NCBI GenBank assembly: GCA_019638385.1
Contig: JAHBTW010000012.1
Location: forward strand, 62,001-126,000
Direction of reading: 5' to 3'
DNA length: 64,000 nucleotides
Source: Saprospiraceae bacterium
GTDB taxonomy: Bacteria > Bacteroidota > Bacteroidia > Chitinophagales > Saprospiraceae
The notes beneath the pieces were generated by a model. That model was not told the DNA's origin. It did no database searches and saw only the letters and a program-made list of their open reading frames with translations. Made by a program: the position numbers and the translations under genes. Below, in pieces: positions 51,746 through 61,312 of the stretch (position 1 is its first letter; the number at the start of each line of letters is the position of its first letter).

Positions 51746-53155
51746 TCAATCCTCCACAAAATACATGGCTACCGGTTTGAGGTTCTTCACGGGTAATTCG
51801 CCGCGGAAGCTGCAATTGAACCGGTCTTTGATGAGGCGGAAGGTATTCTCCGACACGTTGACCCGCCCCGCCTCGCCGGCGCTTTCCACGCGGGAGGCAA
51901 TGTTGACCGTATCGCCCCAGATATCGTAGGCAAATTTTTTAGATCCTACCACACCGGCCACCAGGGGCCCGGTATGGATGCCGATGCGGGCTTCCAAAGC
52001 CGGGTACCCGCTTTCAATGCGCTCAATATTCCAGCGGGTGAGGAATTTCTGGATGTCGAGCGCCGCTTTGACCATGCGTACGGCATGATCGGTATCGGAT
52101 TCGGGCAGGCCGCCGGCGCACATGTACGAGTCGCCGATGGTTTTGATTTTTTCTAAGCCGTGTTTCTCAATGATTTTGTCAAATTCGCCGTAGCAATAGT
52201 CCAGATCAGCCACGAGTTTATCGGCTGTCATACCGTTGGCAATTTTGCTAAACCCTTTAAAATCAGTAAATAACACAGTGGCCTGTTCGTACTGTCGGGC
52301 TTGCGCCACGCCGGTTTTTTTCAATTCAGAAGCAATAGCGGCAGGCAAGATATTGAGCAATAATTCTTCGGAACGGGCCTGTTCAGCGAGGATCAATTCG
52401 TTTTTCTGAGTGAGCAGGGCGTTGTAGCGGGTCACACCTTTGTATCGGGTGTAAAGCCCGCCGGCGATGAGCAGAATGACGGCAGCAATGGCGAGCAGGA
52501 GGTTGCGCCGATTGCGTTCGAGCGCCAACAGGGCGGCCTGTTCCTGGGTTTTGGCCTCGCTCAGCGTCAGTTCTATCGAATCGCGCAGGGTACGGATGGA
52601 CAGGGAATCCAGCAGGTTGCGCTGCCGGGAATAGAGCAATTCTAAGCGAGCCTGTTCGTCGCTCATGGCAGCAATCTCTTTTTCCTTATCGAGCAGGGCT
52701 TTTTCTATACTCGCTTTTTCTTTGGAGATGCCGGCAATGGCCTGTTCCATGCGGCGGCGGTCGGTATCTTCTCGCGGCGCTGTAGTCGTGTTGTGGAGGA
52801 TGCTTTCCGGTGCGCTTGCTACCGCCCCGTTATTTTCTGTCGCCGTCGGTTCCTTTTGCAGCGCGGCGATTTGTTGCATTATTTTACCCTGCACAAGCAG
52901 TGCCTTGCGCACATCATCGCGTCGGTTGGCATCCTGTGCGAGTTCCTGCGCCTTTTTGGCATTGTCGAGCGCTTTGGCATACTCCTTTTTGTCGTAGTAG
53001 AGATTGGCCAGCGTCAGACGGGTTTGGATCAGCTCTGTGCCGGATTGGCTTTCGGCTTTGCGTTCCAATTCTGTTATTCGCTTCGATTGGCCGGAGAGCG
53101 TAGATGCCGCCAAGAGCAGCAAAAGAAATGGCAGGATGTGTTTCAAATAGTACAT
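51746..53155 (-). CDS. Receptor-type class III adenylate/guanylate cyclase
   Basis: 469 residues. Signal peptide 1-22, a short TPR-like segment (TRLTLANLYYDKKEYAKALDNAKKAQELA), a long coiled coil (about 125-210), one membrane segment (about 217-236), and a class III cyclase domain (290-469). Metal-binding aspartates are in VLFTDFKGF and IKTIGDSYM; substrate and transition-state residues are in YDIWGDTVNIASRVES. The lysine of IKTIGDS and the aspartate of YDIWGD point to ATP as substrate. The periplasmic TPR part presumably senses a partner protein. Confidence 0.92.
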   Translation of the reverse strand: MYYLKHILPFLLLLLAASTLSGQSKRITELERKAESQSGTELIQTRLTLANLYYDKKEYAKALDNAKKAQELAQDANRRDDVRKALLVQGKIMQQIAALQKEPTATENNGAVASAPESILHNTTTAPREDTDRRRMEQAIAGISKEKASIEKALLDKEKEIAAMSDEQARLELLYSRQRNLLDSLSIRTLRDSIELTLSEAKTQEQAALLALERNRRNLLLAIAAVILLIAGGLYTRYKGVTRYNALLTQKNELILAEQARSEELLLNILPAAIASELKKTGVAQARQYEQATVLFTDFKGFSKIANGMTADKLVADLDYCYGEFDKIIEKHGLEKIKTIGDSYMCAGGLPESDTDHAVRMVKAALDIQKFLTRWNIERIESGYPALEARIGIHTGPLVAGVVGSKKFAYDIWGDTVNIASRVESAGEAGRVNVSENTFRLIKDRFNCSFRGELPVKNLKPVAMYFVED

Positions 53156-53194
53156 GGGTGTTCAAAGTGTGTAGTATTCAAAAAAAAATCTGCC

Positions 53195-53202
53195 CAAAGA
53201 TA
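53195..53202 (-). promoter_or_regulatory. Promoter -7 box of the cyclase gene
   Basis: TATCTTTG on the minus strand, 39 bp before the ATG at 53155; no good TTTG at the expected distance. Confidence 0.45.
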
Positions 53203-53265
53203 ATAAAAGTACAGGTAGTGAACGGGAAAGGTATTTAGGACACGTTCCCTGATTTTGAAACACCC

Positions 53266-53303
53266 CAAAAACAAAAACCGGGGCGTCGCAACGGGCGCCC
53301 CGG
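53266..53303 (-). terminator. Intrinsic terminator of the T9SS cargo gene
   Basis: On the minus strand CCGGGGCG (53303-53296) pairs with CGCCCCGG (53285-53278), followed by TTTTTGTTTTT. It lies 25 bp after the stop at 53329 and insulates the cyclase gene. Confidence 0.88.
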
Positions 53304-53328
53304 AGGTCAATCGGATGATTTGAACAAA

Positions 53329-54666
53329 CTACAATTTCACTACTTTGCTGCTATATACATGCGACTTGTTCTTGGCGGTCAGGTAATAGACCCCGGCAGG
53401 CAGGTCGGCGAGATCAATGAGCTGGCCGGCCTGAAAATTCAGGGAGCGCCGCAGCCGGCCGGTAGCATCGAAAATCTGTACCAGCGCATCCCCTTCAATC
53501 TGTATTTGCACTATATTCATCGTGGGGTTGGGCGCTACTTTCAAGGCCGGCAAAGAACGCGGCGCTTCCGGCACGGAGCTGACGATGTTGTAGTAGAAAT
53601 ACTCCCGGGTCTCTAAGTTCCAGTCGTTTGCCATGTTGAATCGGAAGTAGGTCGTTTCCAGCGCGAGGTCGGAGTCCTGAATGTAATCATACACAACGCG
53701 CGTAAACACGGCTTCTTCCTCTTGATACGCCTCGGTTTCGAGGGCGCTGATGCGCTCTGTGTCATCATATTCGTAGGTAACCCGTTCTGTCAGCATCCAT
53801 TCGCCGATCTCAAAATCAACATCGAAAGCGCTCTGCTGCCGGAGTGCCCCGAAATTGGTGTACGCATAAGTATTGCGACCCACCGGCTCGAACCCTACGC
53901 CGGCAAAAGCAGACTCAATTGCTTCGATGGGAAGATGGTTGAGGTACTCCGTTTCGGTAATGCGCATCAAAAGTTCGGCGCCTTCAAATACAGCGAAAGA
54001 CTCTGTGAGCACGTTGTCGCCGGCAGCGTCGTAGTGCAATACGTCCCGGAAAACAACGGGTTCGCCAAACAGGTCAAAGGTGCTGTATATCTCCATCAAG
54101 CGGTCATTTTCATCAAACACATTGATGTTGGCCACTACCGGTTCGAAGTCGGAAATATCGGGATTCCAGCCGTAAATGAAGAAGGAGTCAATCAATTCCG
54201 CAGAAGTGCCGTGCGGAAAAATACGGATGCGCGAATCGGATACGTAGCTGCCGGTTTCGGCATCGTAATACTGTGCGACGACATCAACGAGGCGGCCCAG
54301 GTTATCAGAAGTATAGAGGGTCCGGGAAACGGGCGTCCATGCGCCGTCTTCATACTGGTCTTCCATTTCTACCCGCGCTCCTGTTTCCGGGTACTGATAA
54401 ACGGTGCGCTGTAGCGGAAGGGAATCAAGCGAGCCGGTCGGGTCGTAGGAGAAGAAGGTTTTGGTGGAATCTAACTGCAAGATGTTGTTTTTGGCTTGCG
54501 AAAAATGGCCGCCGCCCAGATCAAAACCCGCGCGCTCCATAATGTTGCCGAGCGGCGGCGCTAAATGCCGCCCGTAGTGTTGCACTCCGGCAGACAGCTT
54601 TTTTTGCGCAAAACTCTGGCCGAGCGTCAAAGCGAAAAAGCAAAGAGACAAAAGAAACGTTTTCAT
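53329..54666 (-). CDS. T9SS cargo protein with type A sorting domain
   Basis: 445 residues from the ATG at 54666 (MKTFLLSLCFFALTLGQSFA is the signal peptide). The middle consists of repeated YxYD-type strands (RTVYQYPETGARVEMEDQYED, RVTYEYDDTERISALETEA) like those in Bacteroidota proteins with RHS/YD-like or LysM-free beta repeats. The C-terminal sorting domain reads LKVAPNPTMNIVQIQIEG ... GVYYLTAKNKSHVYSSKVVKL in parts. Function is unknown; it is secreted or surface-bound. Confidence 0.85.
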   Translation of the reverse strand: MKTFLLSLCFFALTLGQSFAQKKLSAGVQHYGRHLAPPLGNIMERAGFDLGGGHFSQAKNNILQLDSTKTFFSYDPTGSLDSLPLQRTVYQYPETGARVEMEDQYEDGAWTPVSRTLYTSDNLGRLVDVVAQYYDAETGSYVSDSRIRIFPHGTSAELIDSFFIYGWNPDISDFEPVVANINVFDENDRLMEIYSTFDLFGEPVVFRDVLHYDAAGDNVLTESFAVFEGAELLMRITETEYLNHLPIEAIESAFAGVGFEPVGRNTYAYTNFGALRQQSAFDVDFEIGEWMLTERVTYEYDDTERISALETEAYQEEEAVFTRVVYDYIQDSDLALETTYFRFNMANDWNLETREYFYYNIVSSVPEAPRSLPALKVAPNPTMNIVQIQIEGDALVQIFDATGRLRRSLNFQAGQLIDLADLPAGVYYLTAKNKSHVYSSKVVKL

Positions 54667-54835
54667 GGTTTTTTGAGCTTTAAATTGTGATTGATGTTGG
54701 GTGGAAACCCGCGACAAAAGATTGTTTTTGTGATGCAAAGTTGCTTAGCGTACCTCCCGTTTGCAATTGGGATTCTACCGAATGGCCGTTCTCGCAGGAT
54801 GAGGGGCGGAAATCGAGTGATGGAAAGCATCAAAA

Positions 54836-54866
54836 TCTGTCGAAAGAAAAGGTGTTATTATATTTG
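54836..54866 (+). promoter_or_regulatory. Promoter of the C11-tract membrane protein gene
   Basis: TCTG (54836-54839, one mismatch from TTTG) and TATATTTG (54859-54866) are 19 bp apart, 11 bp before the ATG at 54878. Confidence 0.6.
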
Positions 54867-54877
54867 TACCTAAAAAC

Positions 54878-56157
54878 ATGACTACCAAAACCACTCCTTC
54901 CGACCGCAATCTCCTGCTTCTGTTTACAATTGTATTGGGCTTCATGGCCTTTCCCATGCGCGATTGGTACCAGAGAGGCGTGCTGTGGTCGGATGCGGAA
55001 GGGTATTACCTCTACCTGCCGGCGATTTTTGTTTATGGCGGGTTCGATAAGATTCCGGTGCGCACCGAGGCGCAATTCCCGAAATACCCCGGCACAGAAA
55101 AACGCTTTACCAAATACACCTCCGGCGTTGCGTTTATGCAGGCGCCGTTTTTCTTCGCGGCGCATGCACGCGCCCGTGCCGACGGCAAAGCCGACGGGTA
55201 CAGTAGTTTTTATATCTACGGCGTGTTGTGGGCCAGCCTGTTCTATGCCGTGTGCGGAGTGTGGTTGTTGATCAAAACATTGCAACGCCATTTCCCGCGC
55301 GCCGTATCCTGGTTTGCGGTCATGGCCATTTTTTGGGGTGCCAACCTGTACCACTACACCGTACACGAGCCGGGCATGTCGCATGTATATTCCTTTTTCC
55401 TGATGAGCGCCCTGCTGTGGCTTACGCCCAAATGGTATGATGCCCCCCCCCCCGAACAAGGTGGGTACTGCTGCTGGGCTTAGTAGCAGGCATGATGGTT
55501 TTGATCCGGCCCACCAATATTGTGGCGTTGTTGTATCCGATCTTGTACGGCGTAAGCGGCTGGAGCGATTTTAAGGCCCGGCTGCGATTTTTTGCATCCA
55601 ATACGGGGCGCTTGTGGCCGGCAGTAGCGGTGGCGGCGGCGGTGTGGCTGCCGCAAATGGCATACTGGAAATACATCAGCGGAGATTGGTTTATCTATTC
55701 TTATGGCGACGAAGGCTTCATCTACTGGAAGCGGGCGCGCATGGCACAGGTGCTATTTGACATCAAAAACGGGTGGCTGCTCTTCAGTCCGCTGATGGGC
55801 ATTTCCCTTCTCGGCATATTCATCGGCTTGTGGCGCAATCGCTACAACGAGCGCTGGATCGGCCTGATATGGCTCGTTAGCTGGTATCTCTTCGCCAGTT
55901 GGTGGGCCTGGTGGTTCGGGGGCGCGTTCGGGCATCGCAGTTTTATTGACCTATACCCCTTGCTGGCGCTGCCGTTTGCCGGAGTGGCTCACGTTGTATT
56001 TCGCAGCCGCAACTTCATTTTCATCGGTGTATTCATTGCCGTTGTGGCGGCGCTGACCTATTACAGCCTCGGCCTGACGAGCCATTATCTCAGCCCGCAC
56101 TATGAGTGGGACACCTGGCATGTGGCGGTGCGGGAAATCCTGAAGGGAAAGTTTTAA
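54878..56157 (+). pseudogene. Polytopic membrane protein (GT-C glycosyltransferase-like), frameshifted at a C11 tract
   Basis: Two consecutive frames together make a membrane protein of about 426 residues. The first half (54878-55483) has helix 1, an extracytoplasmic loop with WSDAEGYYLYLPAIFVYGG, and HEPGMSHVYSFFLM. At 55443-55453 eleven Cs follow WYDAP, and the frame then runs to a stop. Nine or twelve Cs would lead into RTRWVLLLGLVAGMMVLIRP and the rest (to 56157), including WWFGGAFGHRSFIDLYPLL. The acidic motif in the first loop and the multi-helix layout suggest a GT-C fold glycosyltransferase using a lipid-linked sugar; that is inference. Confidence 0.75.
55443..55453. repeat. C11 homopolymer at the frameshift of the membrane protein gene
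   Basis: Eleven Cs inside coding sequence; a length of nine or twelve gives an uninterrupted gene. Tracts of this length commonly change length during replication and are used for phase variation of surface-modification genes in other bacteria. Confidence 0.85.
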
Positions 56158-56244
56158 GCCCGCTCAGGCATATTTTTTCATGCTCAGTGTTTTTTTCTAT
56201 CGAAAAACGCGGAACAACAATGTTACAATTTTTTTGGCAAGATA

Positions 56245-56276
56245 TTTGGTTTTAAGAAAGCAGTTTATACCTTTGC
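56245..56276 (+). promoter_or_regulatory. Promoter of the NlpC/P60 gene
   Basis: TTTG (56245-56248) and TACCTTTGC (56268-56276) are 19 bp apart, an ideal match, 34 bp before the ATG at 56311. Confidence 0.78.
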
Positions 56277-56310
56277 GATTATTGTTTGGGATAAAAAATT
56301 GGTCGCGCTC

Positions 56311-57018
56311 ATGGATGAAATATACAGTAAAGGCTGGAAAGCCTTGCTAAGCCTGTCCTTTGTGGCTCTTAGCATAACTATTTCAGCAGGTTTTTCAGAT
56401 ACCAACATCACGCCATCTGATTCCTCCGCCGGTTACGCCGTTCCACCTGTAAATGTCGAATTTGAACTGCGCCACGACATCGCCGGCTACGCCAAAAATT
56501 ACCTTGGACTCAAGTATCGCTATGCGGGCAAAACCCCTGAAACCGGGTTCGATTGCTCCGGGTTCACCCATTTTGTGATGGGCACTTTCGGCATATCGGT
56601 TTCGCCGTCTTCTGTGCAACAATCCACTCAGGGAGAAGCTGTTAAAGTAAAAGATACGCAAACGGGCGATCTGATTTTCTTTCGCCGCAGCAGCCGCAGC
56701 CGCATATCGCATGTAGCCTTAGTAGTATCGAATGACGAGAATGGCCTGTTCATCATACACAGCACCTCACGGGGCATCGTTATTGACGATTTGATGAAAT
56801 CCGCTTATTGGCGTCCGAAGATTTATTCGGCGCGCCGGGTCATCAATGCACAGCGGCCGGAAATGCTCAACCTCATAAAGGAGCTATCCTCGTGCGACGA
56901 TGCATCCGATTTCTTAGAGCAGTTGGAAGAAACCGCAACGCCGCCCATTCTCGACGAGAAGTTTTACTGCCTCTCGCCGCTGCCCTCACTGCCGCTAACG
57001 CCGGTGCAGCGCATATAG
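56311..57018 (+). CDS. NlpC/P60-family peptidoglycan endopeptidase
   Basis: 235 residues from the ATG at 56311. An N-terminal membrane anchor or signal (WKALLSLSFVALSITISAG) precedes an NlpC/P60 domain of about 120 residues: YAGKTPETGFDCSGFTHFV with the catalytic cysteine, then RISHVALVVS with the histidine and IIHSTS with the third polar residue. Such enzymes cut the D-Glu to diamino-acid bond in stem peptides. The last 45 residues are not conserved. No SH3 domain is present. Confidence 0.9.
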   Translation: MDEIYSKGWKALLSLSFVALSITISAGFSDTNITPSDSSAGYAVPPVNVEFELRHDIAGYAKNYLGLKYRYAGKTPETGFDCSGFTHFVMGTFGISVSPSSVQQSTQGEAVKVKDTQTGDLIFFRRSSRSRISHVALVVSNDENGLFIIHSTSRGIVIDDLMKSAYWRPKIYSARRVINAQRPEMLNLIKELSSCDDASDFLEQLEETATPPILDEKFYCLSPLPSLPLTPVQRI

Positions 57019-57026
57019 GGCCGGCA

Positions 57027-57644
57027 TTACTTCATGCCTCCGCTTACTTGTTTTCCGTCCCGGAACTCGTATTCCGTCGTTACCTTACCTTCTTTGTTGT
57101 AAGTGCGATACATGCCGTGCTGTATGCCGTCGCGGTATTCCGTGCGCGACTGAAGGTAGCCCTCCCGGATGTCGTATTTGCTATTGGGGCCGTGTAGCTT
57201 CCCTGCCTTATAGTGGGCTTCTTCTTCCAATCGGCCAAAGCGATATTTGGCCCAAGGGCCGTCAAGCTCGTTGTCAATATGGGAAGACATGAGGGTGATC
57301 TGGCCGATTTGATTGAAGAAAAAGTAAAGCCCGTTTTGCTTGCCGGCCACGAACGATGTCAGTTTGTAAGGCATTCCCTTTTCGGGATAATAGATGATCC
57401 AGTTGCCGGTTTGAAGGCCGTTTTCGTCCAGAAAGCCCTGTTCCATCACCCGGCCGATGGAATCTCTCAGCGTAAGCCGGCGCCATTGGGTGCCTGGGAT
57501 TTCGTCCACCTCATAATCGGTGTACTCTCTTACAGGAACGGCAGACTTCGCCGCGCCGGTGTCGGCTGTCGGAGCAGAAGATCCCGTATTCCGGCAGGCC
57601 GCTACGGCAAGAAGGAGAAGAAAGGAAAAGATTACTTTTGACAT
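57027..57644 (-). CDS. Lipoprotein with MORN-like (YwqK-type) repeats
   Basis: 205 residues. Signal peptide with lipobox (LLAVAACRN). From residue 60 there are about five repeats of the type GxxxGxWxxYxxxG: NGLQTGNWIIYYPEKG, NELDGPWAKYRFGR, GKLHGPNSKYDIREG, DGIQHGMYRTYNKEG. These MORN-variant or toxin-antitoxin YwqK-like repeats form a beta meander of unknown role in Bacteroidota. It is convergent with the NlpC gene, 8 bp from its stop. Confidence 0.82.
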   Translation of the reverse strand: MSKVIFSFLLLLAVAACRNTGSSAPTADTGAAKSAVPVREYTDYEVDEIPGTQWRRLTLRDSIGRVMEQGFLDENGLQTGNWIIYYPEKGMPYKLTSFVAGKQNGLYFFFNQIGQITLMSSHIDNELDGPWAKYRFGRLEEEAHYKAGKLHGPNSKYDIREGYLQSRTEYRDGIQHGMYRTYNKEGKVTTEYEFRDGKQVSGGMK

Positions 57645-57873
57645 GGATAGTGATTTTGCGCCGGCAAAGTTGAGAAAAATCAGGATAAAGTAACAGGTCG
57701 TTTCTTTCCCGGCAAATGGTTTCGGTCATCTAAGGTGGCTGTTCATTGGGCGATGTGGAATTATGCTCCGGGTTCATTCCCTCCCGGTTTCAGGGTAGCG
57801 AAAGAAGGCTTTAAGTCCGAACCATCTCGGCTTTCGTTGTGTCTATGAACCGTGACCATGCAAAATAATTCTT

Positions 57874-58698
57874 ATGTCTAATCATTTCACATCCAATCTA
57901 ACCCTTTGGCTAATGCTTCTTTTCAGCGCTACTCTGACCCCGTTGGATGGTCAAAACCAAAAAACAATTTACCATCATGCTGCTTTTTGGTCCAAAACAG
58001 AGATCAATGAAATCCGGGAGTCTTGGGGTGTCGGCTTAGATTTCGTTTATCGGCGCAAAAACGAGTTGGGGCAAGGCAGCATGTTTGACGCCCGTTTGCG
58101 GGAGAGCATCCGGCCTTGGGTGCATTATCAGTTTTCGCCTATGGCGCGGTTTTCGCTCTCGCCGATTGGGCACATGATCACACACGAGTATGTCGGAAAA
58201 CCGGATGACCTCGACCGGATGCCCTTAAAGGAATGGCGCACTACCTTTCAGTATTTCCATCACCAGAAACAGGCTTCGGGCCGCATCATGCACACCTGGC
58301 GCTACCGGTATGAATGGCGCTGGCAGGCGCCGCTGGGTACCGACGAGTTCCGGTTTCTTCACCGGTTTCGGTTTCGGTATCGCATCCGTTATGCGCTCAA
58401 TTCCAATGACTTTTATGCTAATAAAACTATATATCTAATGGGGTCCAATGAGATAGGATTGAATTTCGGCAAAAATGTCTATCTCAATACCTTCAACCAG
58501 AACAGGCTTTACCTCGGCGTCGGTATGAGGATGTTTACGGCGGCCCGCTTTGAACTCAGGTACATTGACCGGATCCGAACCAGAGGCGCCACCGGCTTCG
58601 AAATGGACTTAGACAGGGGTTTCATGATCGGTATTTATGTGGACCAGGTGTCTAAACTCGGCAACAAGGACTTTATCAATGTGCGTTACTTCGACTGA
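57874..58698 (+). CDS. DUF2490 outer-membrane protein
   Basis: 274 residues. A signal peptide (residues 1-26) precedes alternating strands typical of an 11- or 12-stranded barrel: WGVGLDFVYRRKN, WVHYQFSPMARFSLSPIG, TWRYRYEWRWQAPL, RFRFRYRIRYALN. The end FNQNRLYLGVGMRMF and VRYFD is close to the DUF2490 family pattern. Its role is unknown. The MORN gene follows 28 bp downstream. Confidence 0.82.
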   Translation: MSNHFTSNLTLWLMLLFSATLTPLDGQNQKTIYHHAAFWSKTEINEIRESWGVGLDFVYRRKNELGQGSMFDARLRESIRPWVHYQFSPMARFSLSPIGHMITHEYVGKPDDLDRMPLKEWRTTFQYFHHQKQASGRIMHTWRYRYEWRWQAPLGTDEFRFLHRFRFRYRIRYALNSNDFYANKTIYLMGSNEIGLNFGKNVYLNTFNQNRLYLGVGMRMFTAARFELRYIDRIRTRGATGFEMDLDRGFMIGIYVDQVSKLGNKDFINVRYFD

Positions 58699-58726
58699 TG
58701 CTGCTTCAAATTTTAACGCCTGCACT

Positions 58727-59557
58727 ATGCAAAAAAGAACCTGGGTACTTTTTCTCATGCTAATCGGCCTGCTGGTAGCGGTGGCGGCGATGCAACAATG
58801 CCGCTTGCTCTCATTGCAGAATGACCTCGACACATTGAATGCATCCTATGAAATGCAACTCATTCGTATTCAGTCCGATGAGGCTTTTATTCAGGGAGAT
58901 ACGGCAGTCGCGTACCGCTTGTATGGAAACTTATCCAATGATTCGCTGCTGCAACGACGCCAGGCAACGGCCAAAATCTTCTGGGGAAATAACGCTTATG
59001 ATTCAACGCCCCGAAAAACAAATGCCCCGAAAAGTACAGCGCCCATAGCAGCGGGCGTGCCCGAATTGTTGCGCGCCATTGATTCGTTAAGCCAACTAAT
59101 CCAACGCGAAGAACCGGGAGAAGCAACCAGCCCCCTGCCCCGGCACTCGCCTCCGATGGTTATGGAGTTGCGCCAAAAGGAGTTCTTACAATTTAGCACC
59201 GCCAAGAAAGGCGAAACGATCAATTACCTCGGCGAAATGAAAAACGATAAAGCCAACGGAAAGGGCGTGGCCGTATGGAAAAACGGAAGCACCTATCAGG
59301 GCGATTGGAAAGACAATCTGCGGCACGGGATCGGGGTATTCACCTGGGCCGACGGAGAAAAATATACCGGTGATTACGAAAACGATCTCCGGCAAGGTAC
59401 AGGAACCTACATCACCAAAAACGGAGAGCGCTACGAAGGCGAGTGGGCCGCAGACAAACGCGATGGAGCGGGTCGCTTGTATGATAAAAGTGGAAAACTC
59501 AAATTGGAAGGCATCTGGAAAGCCGATAAGCTCGCTAAAGTGGTGAAAGAGTACTAA
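58727..59557 (+). CDS. Membrane-anchored MORN-repeat protein
   Basis: 276 residues from the ATG at 58727. One membrane segment (6-21) is followed by a coiled stretch and a Pro/Ser-rich linker. Residues 160-260 hold four classical MORN repeats: YLGEMKNDKANGKGV, YQGDWKDNLRHGIGV, YTGDYENDLRQGTGT, YEGEWAADKRDGAGR. MORN repeats mediate protein or lipid contacts. It differs from the YwqK-type lipoprotein nearby in repeat class. Confidence 0.87.
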   Translation: MQKRTWVLFLMLIGLLVAVAAMQQCRLLSLQNDLDTLNASYEMQLIRIQSDEAFIQGDTAVAYRLYGNLSNDSLLQRRQATAKIFWGNNAYDSTPRKTNAPKSTAPIAAGVPELLRAIDSLSQLIQREEPGEATSPLPRHSPPMVMELRQKEFLQFSTAKKGETINYLGEMKNDKANGKGVAVWKNGSTYQGDWKDNLRHGIGVFTWADGEKYTGDYENDLRQGTGTYITKNGERYEGEWAADKRDGAGRLYDKSGKLKLEGIWKADKLAKVVKEY

Positions 59558-59590
59558 AAACACACCTCAACTCCGCTCGGTGCGGCGCCT

Positions 59591-60196
59591 TTAACCTTTT
59601 TCCTTCAACTTCTCCGGCGCGCGTTCGAATTCCAGCCGCCAGCCGGCGCTTTCCACCATAAACCGCATGAGGTCGAGCAGATCGCCGGCTTGTTTTTCGG
59701 CGCTGAGCAGGAGGTCGCTTTTGAGGGCTTGTTCCTCAATCGCTTTTTTGGCGCCGCGATTCATCCGGGTATAATCAGCCTCGGTAAAGGAGTTGAAAAT
59801 GCCTTCGTTGATGTCGTAGTAATCTACATCGTGGTCTATGGAGAGTATTTCCGGGTCGGGCAGATTGCTGATAACGATCAACTTTTCTTCCGGGCGGGCA
59901 TTGACTTCCATTTTCGACAAATCGTATCCCACCGAAACTTTTGCTTTCACGCGCAACAGCGCCTTGCGTTGAAACGGCGCCCAGTCGAAGCGCCAATAGT
60001 CTTTAAAATCGTAGATTTCAGAGAAGTAGCCTTCCACGGTGATCAGCTTTGCCACATTTTCAATGCGCTCTAAGAGCACCTGCGATTGTACCTGTGCCGT
60101 GTCTGCCTCACGCTGCCGGTAGAGGCTGCGGCCGATCCAAAAACCGGCGATGAGTACGGCGGTCAAACCGATACCGATGATGATTTTTCGGGTCAT
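59591..60196 (-). CDS. DUF4230 membrane-anchored protein
   Basis: 201 residues: one N-terminal membrane segment (4-22) and a periplasmic or extracytoplasmic domain with ERIENVAKLITVEGYFSEIYDF, KALLRVKAKVSVGYDLSKM and ISNLPDPEILSIDHDVDYYD, the DUF4230 pattern. The family is widespread and uncharacterised. It is 49 bp upstream of the M23 gene end and in the same direction, but after it, so cotranscription is possible. Confidence 0.88.
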   Translation of the reverse strand: MTRKIIIGIGLTAVLIAGFWIGRSLYRQREADTAQVQSQVLLERIENVAKLITVEGYFSEIYDFKDYWRFDWAPFQRKALLRVKAKVSVGYDLSKMEVNARPEEKLIVISNLPDPEILSIDHDVDYYDINEGIFNSFTEADYTRMNRGAKKAIEEQALKSDLLLSAEKQAGDLLDLMRFMVESAGWRLEFERAPEKLKEKG

Positions 60197-60245
60197 ATCT
60201 TTGTTTTCTTAGCCTGAAGGATTTTACGGAAAGGCGCGCTGCGGC

Positions 60246-61145
60246 TCACTCCAACTTGATATAATCTATTGGATTGACCGGTTTGCCTTTGTGCCAAAGT
60301 TCGAAGTGCAGGTGCGGCCCGTCTGTCAGGGTGCCGGTATTGCCTATGATGGCAATGGCTTCACCGGCTTTCACAAAGCTGCCGGTTTTTTTGAGGAGGG
60401 CCGAGTTGTGTTTGTAAAAAGTAATGACGTTGTTGGCGTGTTGAATACCCATGCTGTTGCCGGTTTCGAGCGTCCAGTCAGAGAAGAATACATAGCCGTC
60501 CATAACGGATTTGATGGCGGTGTTTTGCGGTGCGATGACGTCGGTTCCCCAATGTTTTTTGTCTGCATCAAAGCCGGCGCTGATTTTGCCTTTGATGGGC
60601 GGGGAGAAAAACAACTGTTCGAGCGGCACTTCCTTCGGTGAAAAGTTGGAAGTTCGCGGCTCGCGGGCTGCCACGCCCAGCTCGCCGAGCGCCACCTCGC
60701 GGCGCAGCTCTTCGTCCACAACCGGTATTTCGGGCGGGCTGCCGGCGGCGCTGTCGCTGTGCATTTCGGAGGACTTGAGCTTGGGCACGTCTTTTTCGGT
60801 TTGTACATCGCCCAACAACATACGGCGCACATTTTCGCTGTAGGTGCGAAAAGCGCTGAGTTCTTTTTCCATATCGGCTACCTGCCGGCTGAGGCGCATC
60901 ATTTCCCGGTCGTCGGACACGCTGCCGTACCCCGGCACATAGCGTTTCACCGGGGTGAAAAAGATCAATGCGCCCACGGCCAGCGCAACGATCACAACGA
61001 TGGTGCTGAGAAAAACATATACGTTGAGCAGGCTGAGTTTGTAGGAGCCGACCTCCTGAAAGGTCTCTTCGTTCATGATCACAAGCCGGTAGGCGTTGCG
61101 CAGTTTTCCCAGCCAATTGAGACTCTTTTCCTTAATAGAGGACAT
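60246..61145 (-). CDS. M23-family (LytM) cell-wall peptidase, membrane-anchored
   Basis: 299 residues from the ATG at 61145 (MSSIKEKSLNWLGKLRNAYR). One membrane segment (about 37-63), a coiled coil (78-105), a linker, and a C-terminal LytM domain: GKISAGFDADKKHWGTDVIAP supplies the first zinc ligands (H and D), and GPHLHFELWHKGKPVNP the HxH motif. All metal ligands are present, so it should be active as an endopeptidase on peptide cross-links. Similar Bacteroidota proteins lie next to cell-division or gliding genes; here it is divergent from porW. Confidence 0.9.
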   Translation of the reverse strand: MSSIKEKSLNWLGKLRNAYRLVIMNEETFQEVGSYKLSLLNVYVFLSTIVVIVALAVGALIFFTPVKRYVPGYGSVSDDREMMRLSRQVADMEKELSAFRTYSENVRRMLLGDVQTEKDVPKLKSSEMHSDSAAGSPPEIPVVDEELRREVALGELGVAAREPRTSNFSPKEVPLEQLFFSPPIKGKISAGFDADKKHWGTDVIAPQNTAIKSVMDGYVFFSDWTLETGNSMGIQHANNVITFYKHNSALLKKTGSFVKAGEAIAIIGNTGTLTDGPHLHFELWHKGKPVNPIDYIKLE

Positions 61146-61191
61146 GCTTGTTAATTGTACTTCGAAAAATACTATTATTTGATAACCGGGG

Positions 61192-61224
61192 TTTGAAGTG
61201 TTAACAAAAAACGGATAATTTTGC
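61192..61224 (+). promoter_or_regulatory. Promoter of porW/sprE
   Basis: TTTG (61192-61195) and TAATTTTGC (61216-61224) are 20 bp apart, about 88 bp before the GTG at 61313. It lies in the divergent spacer with the M23 gene. Confidence 0.6.
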
Positions 61225-61312
61225 CCGCTAATTGTTTGACATACAAACCAGACCGGTTCCTCCCGTGTGCAAAGGTATAACAATAGGGCAAACCATCACT
61301 TAAATCTTAATC

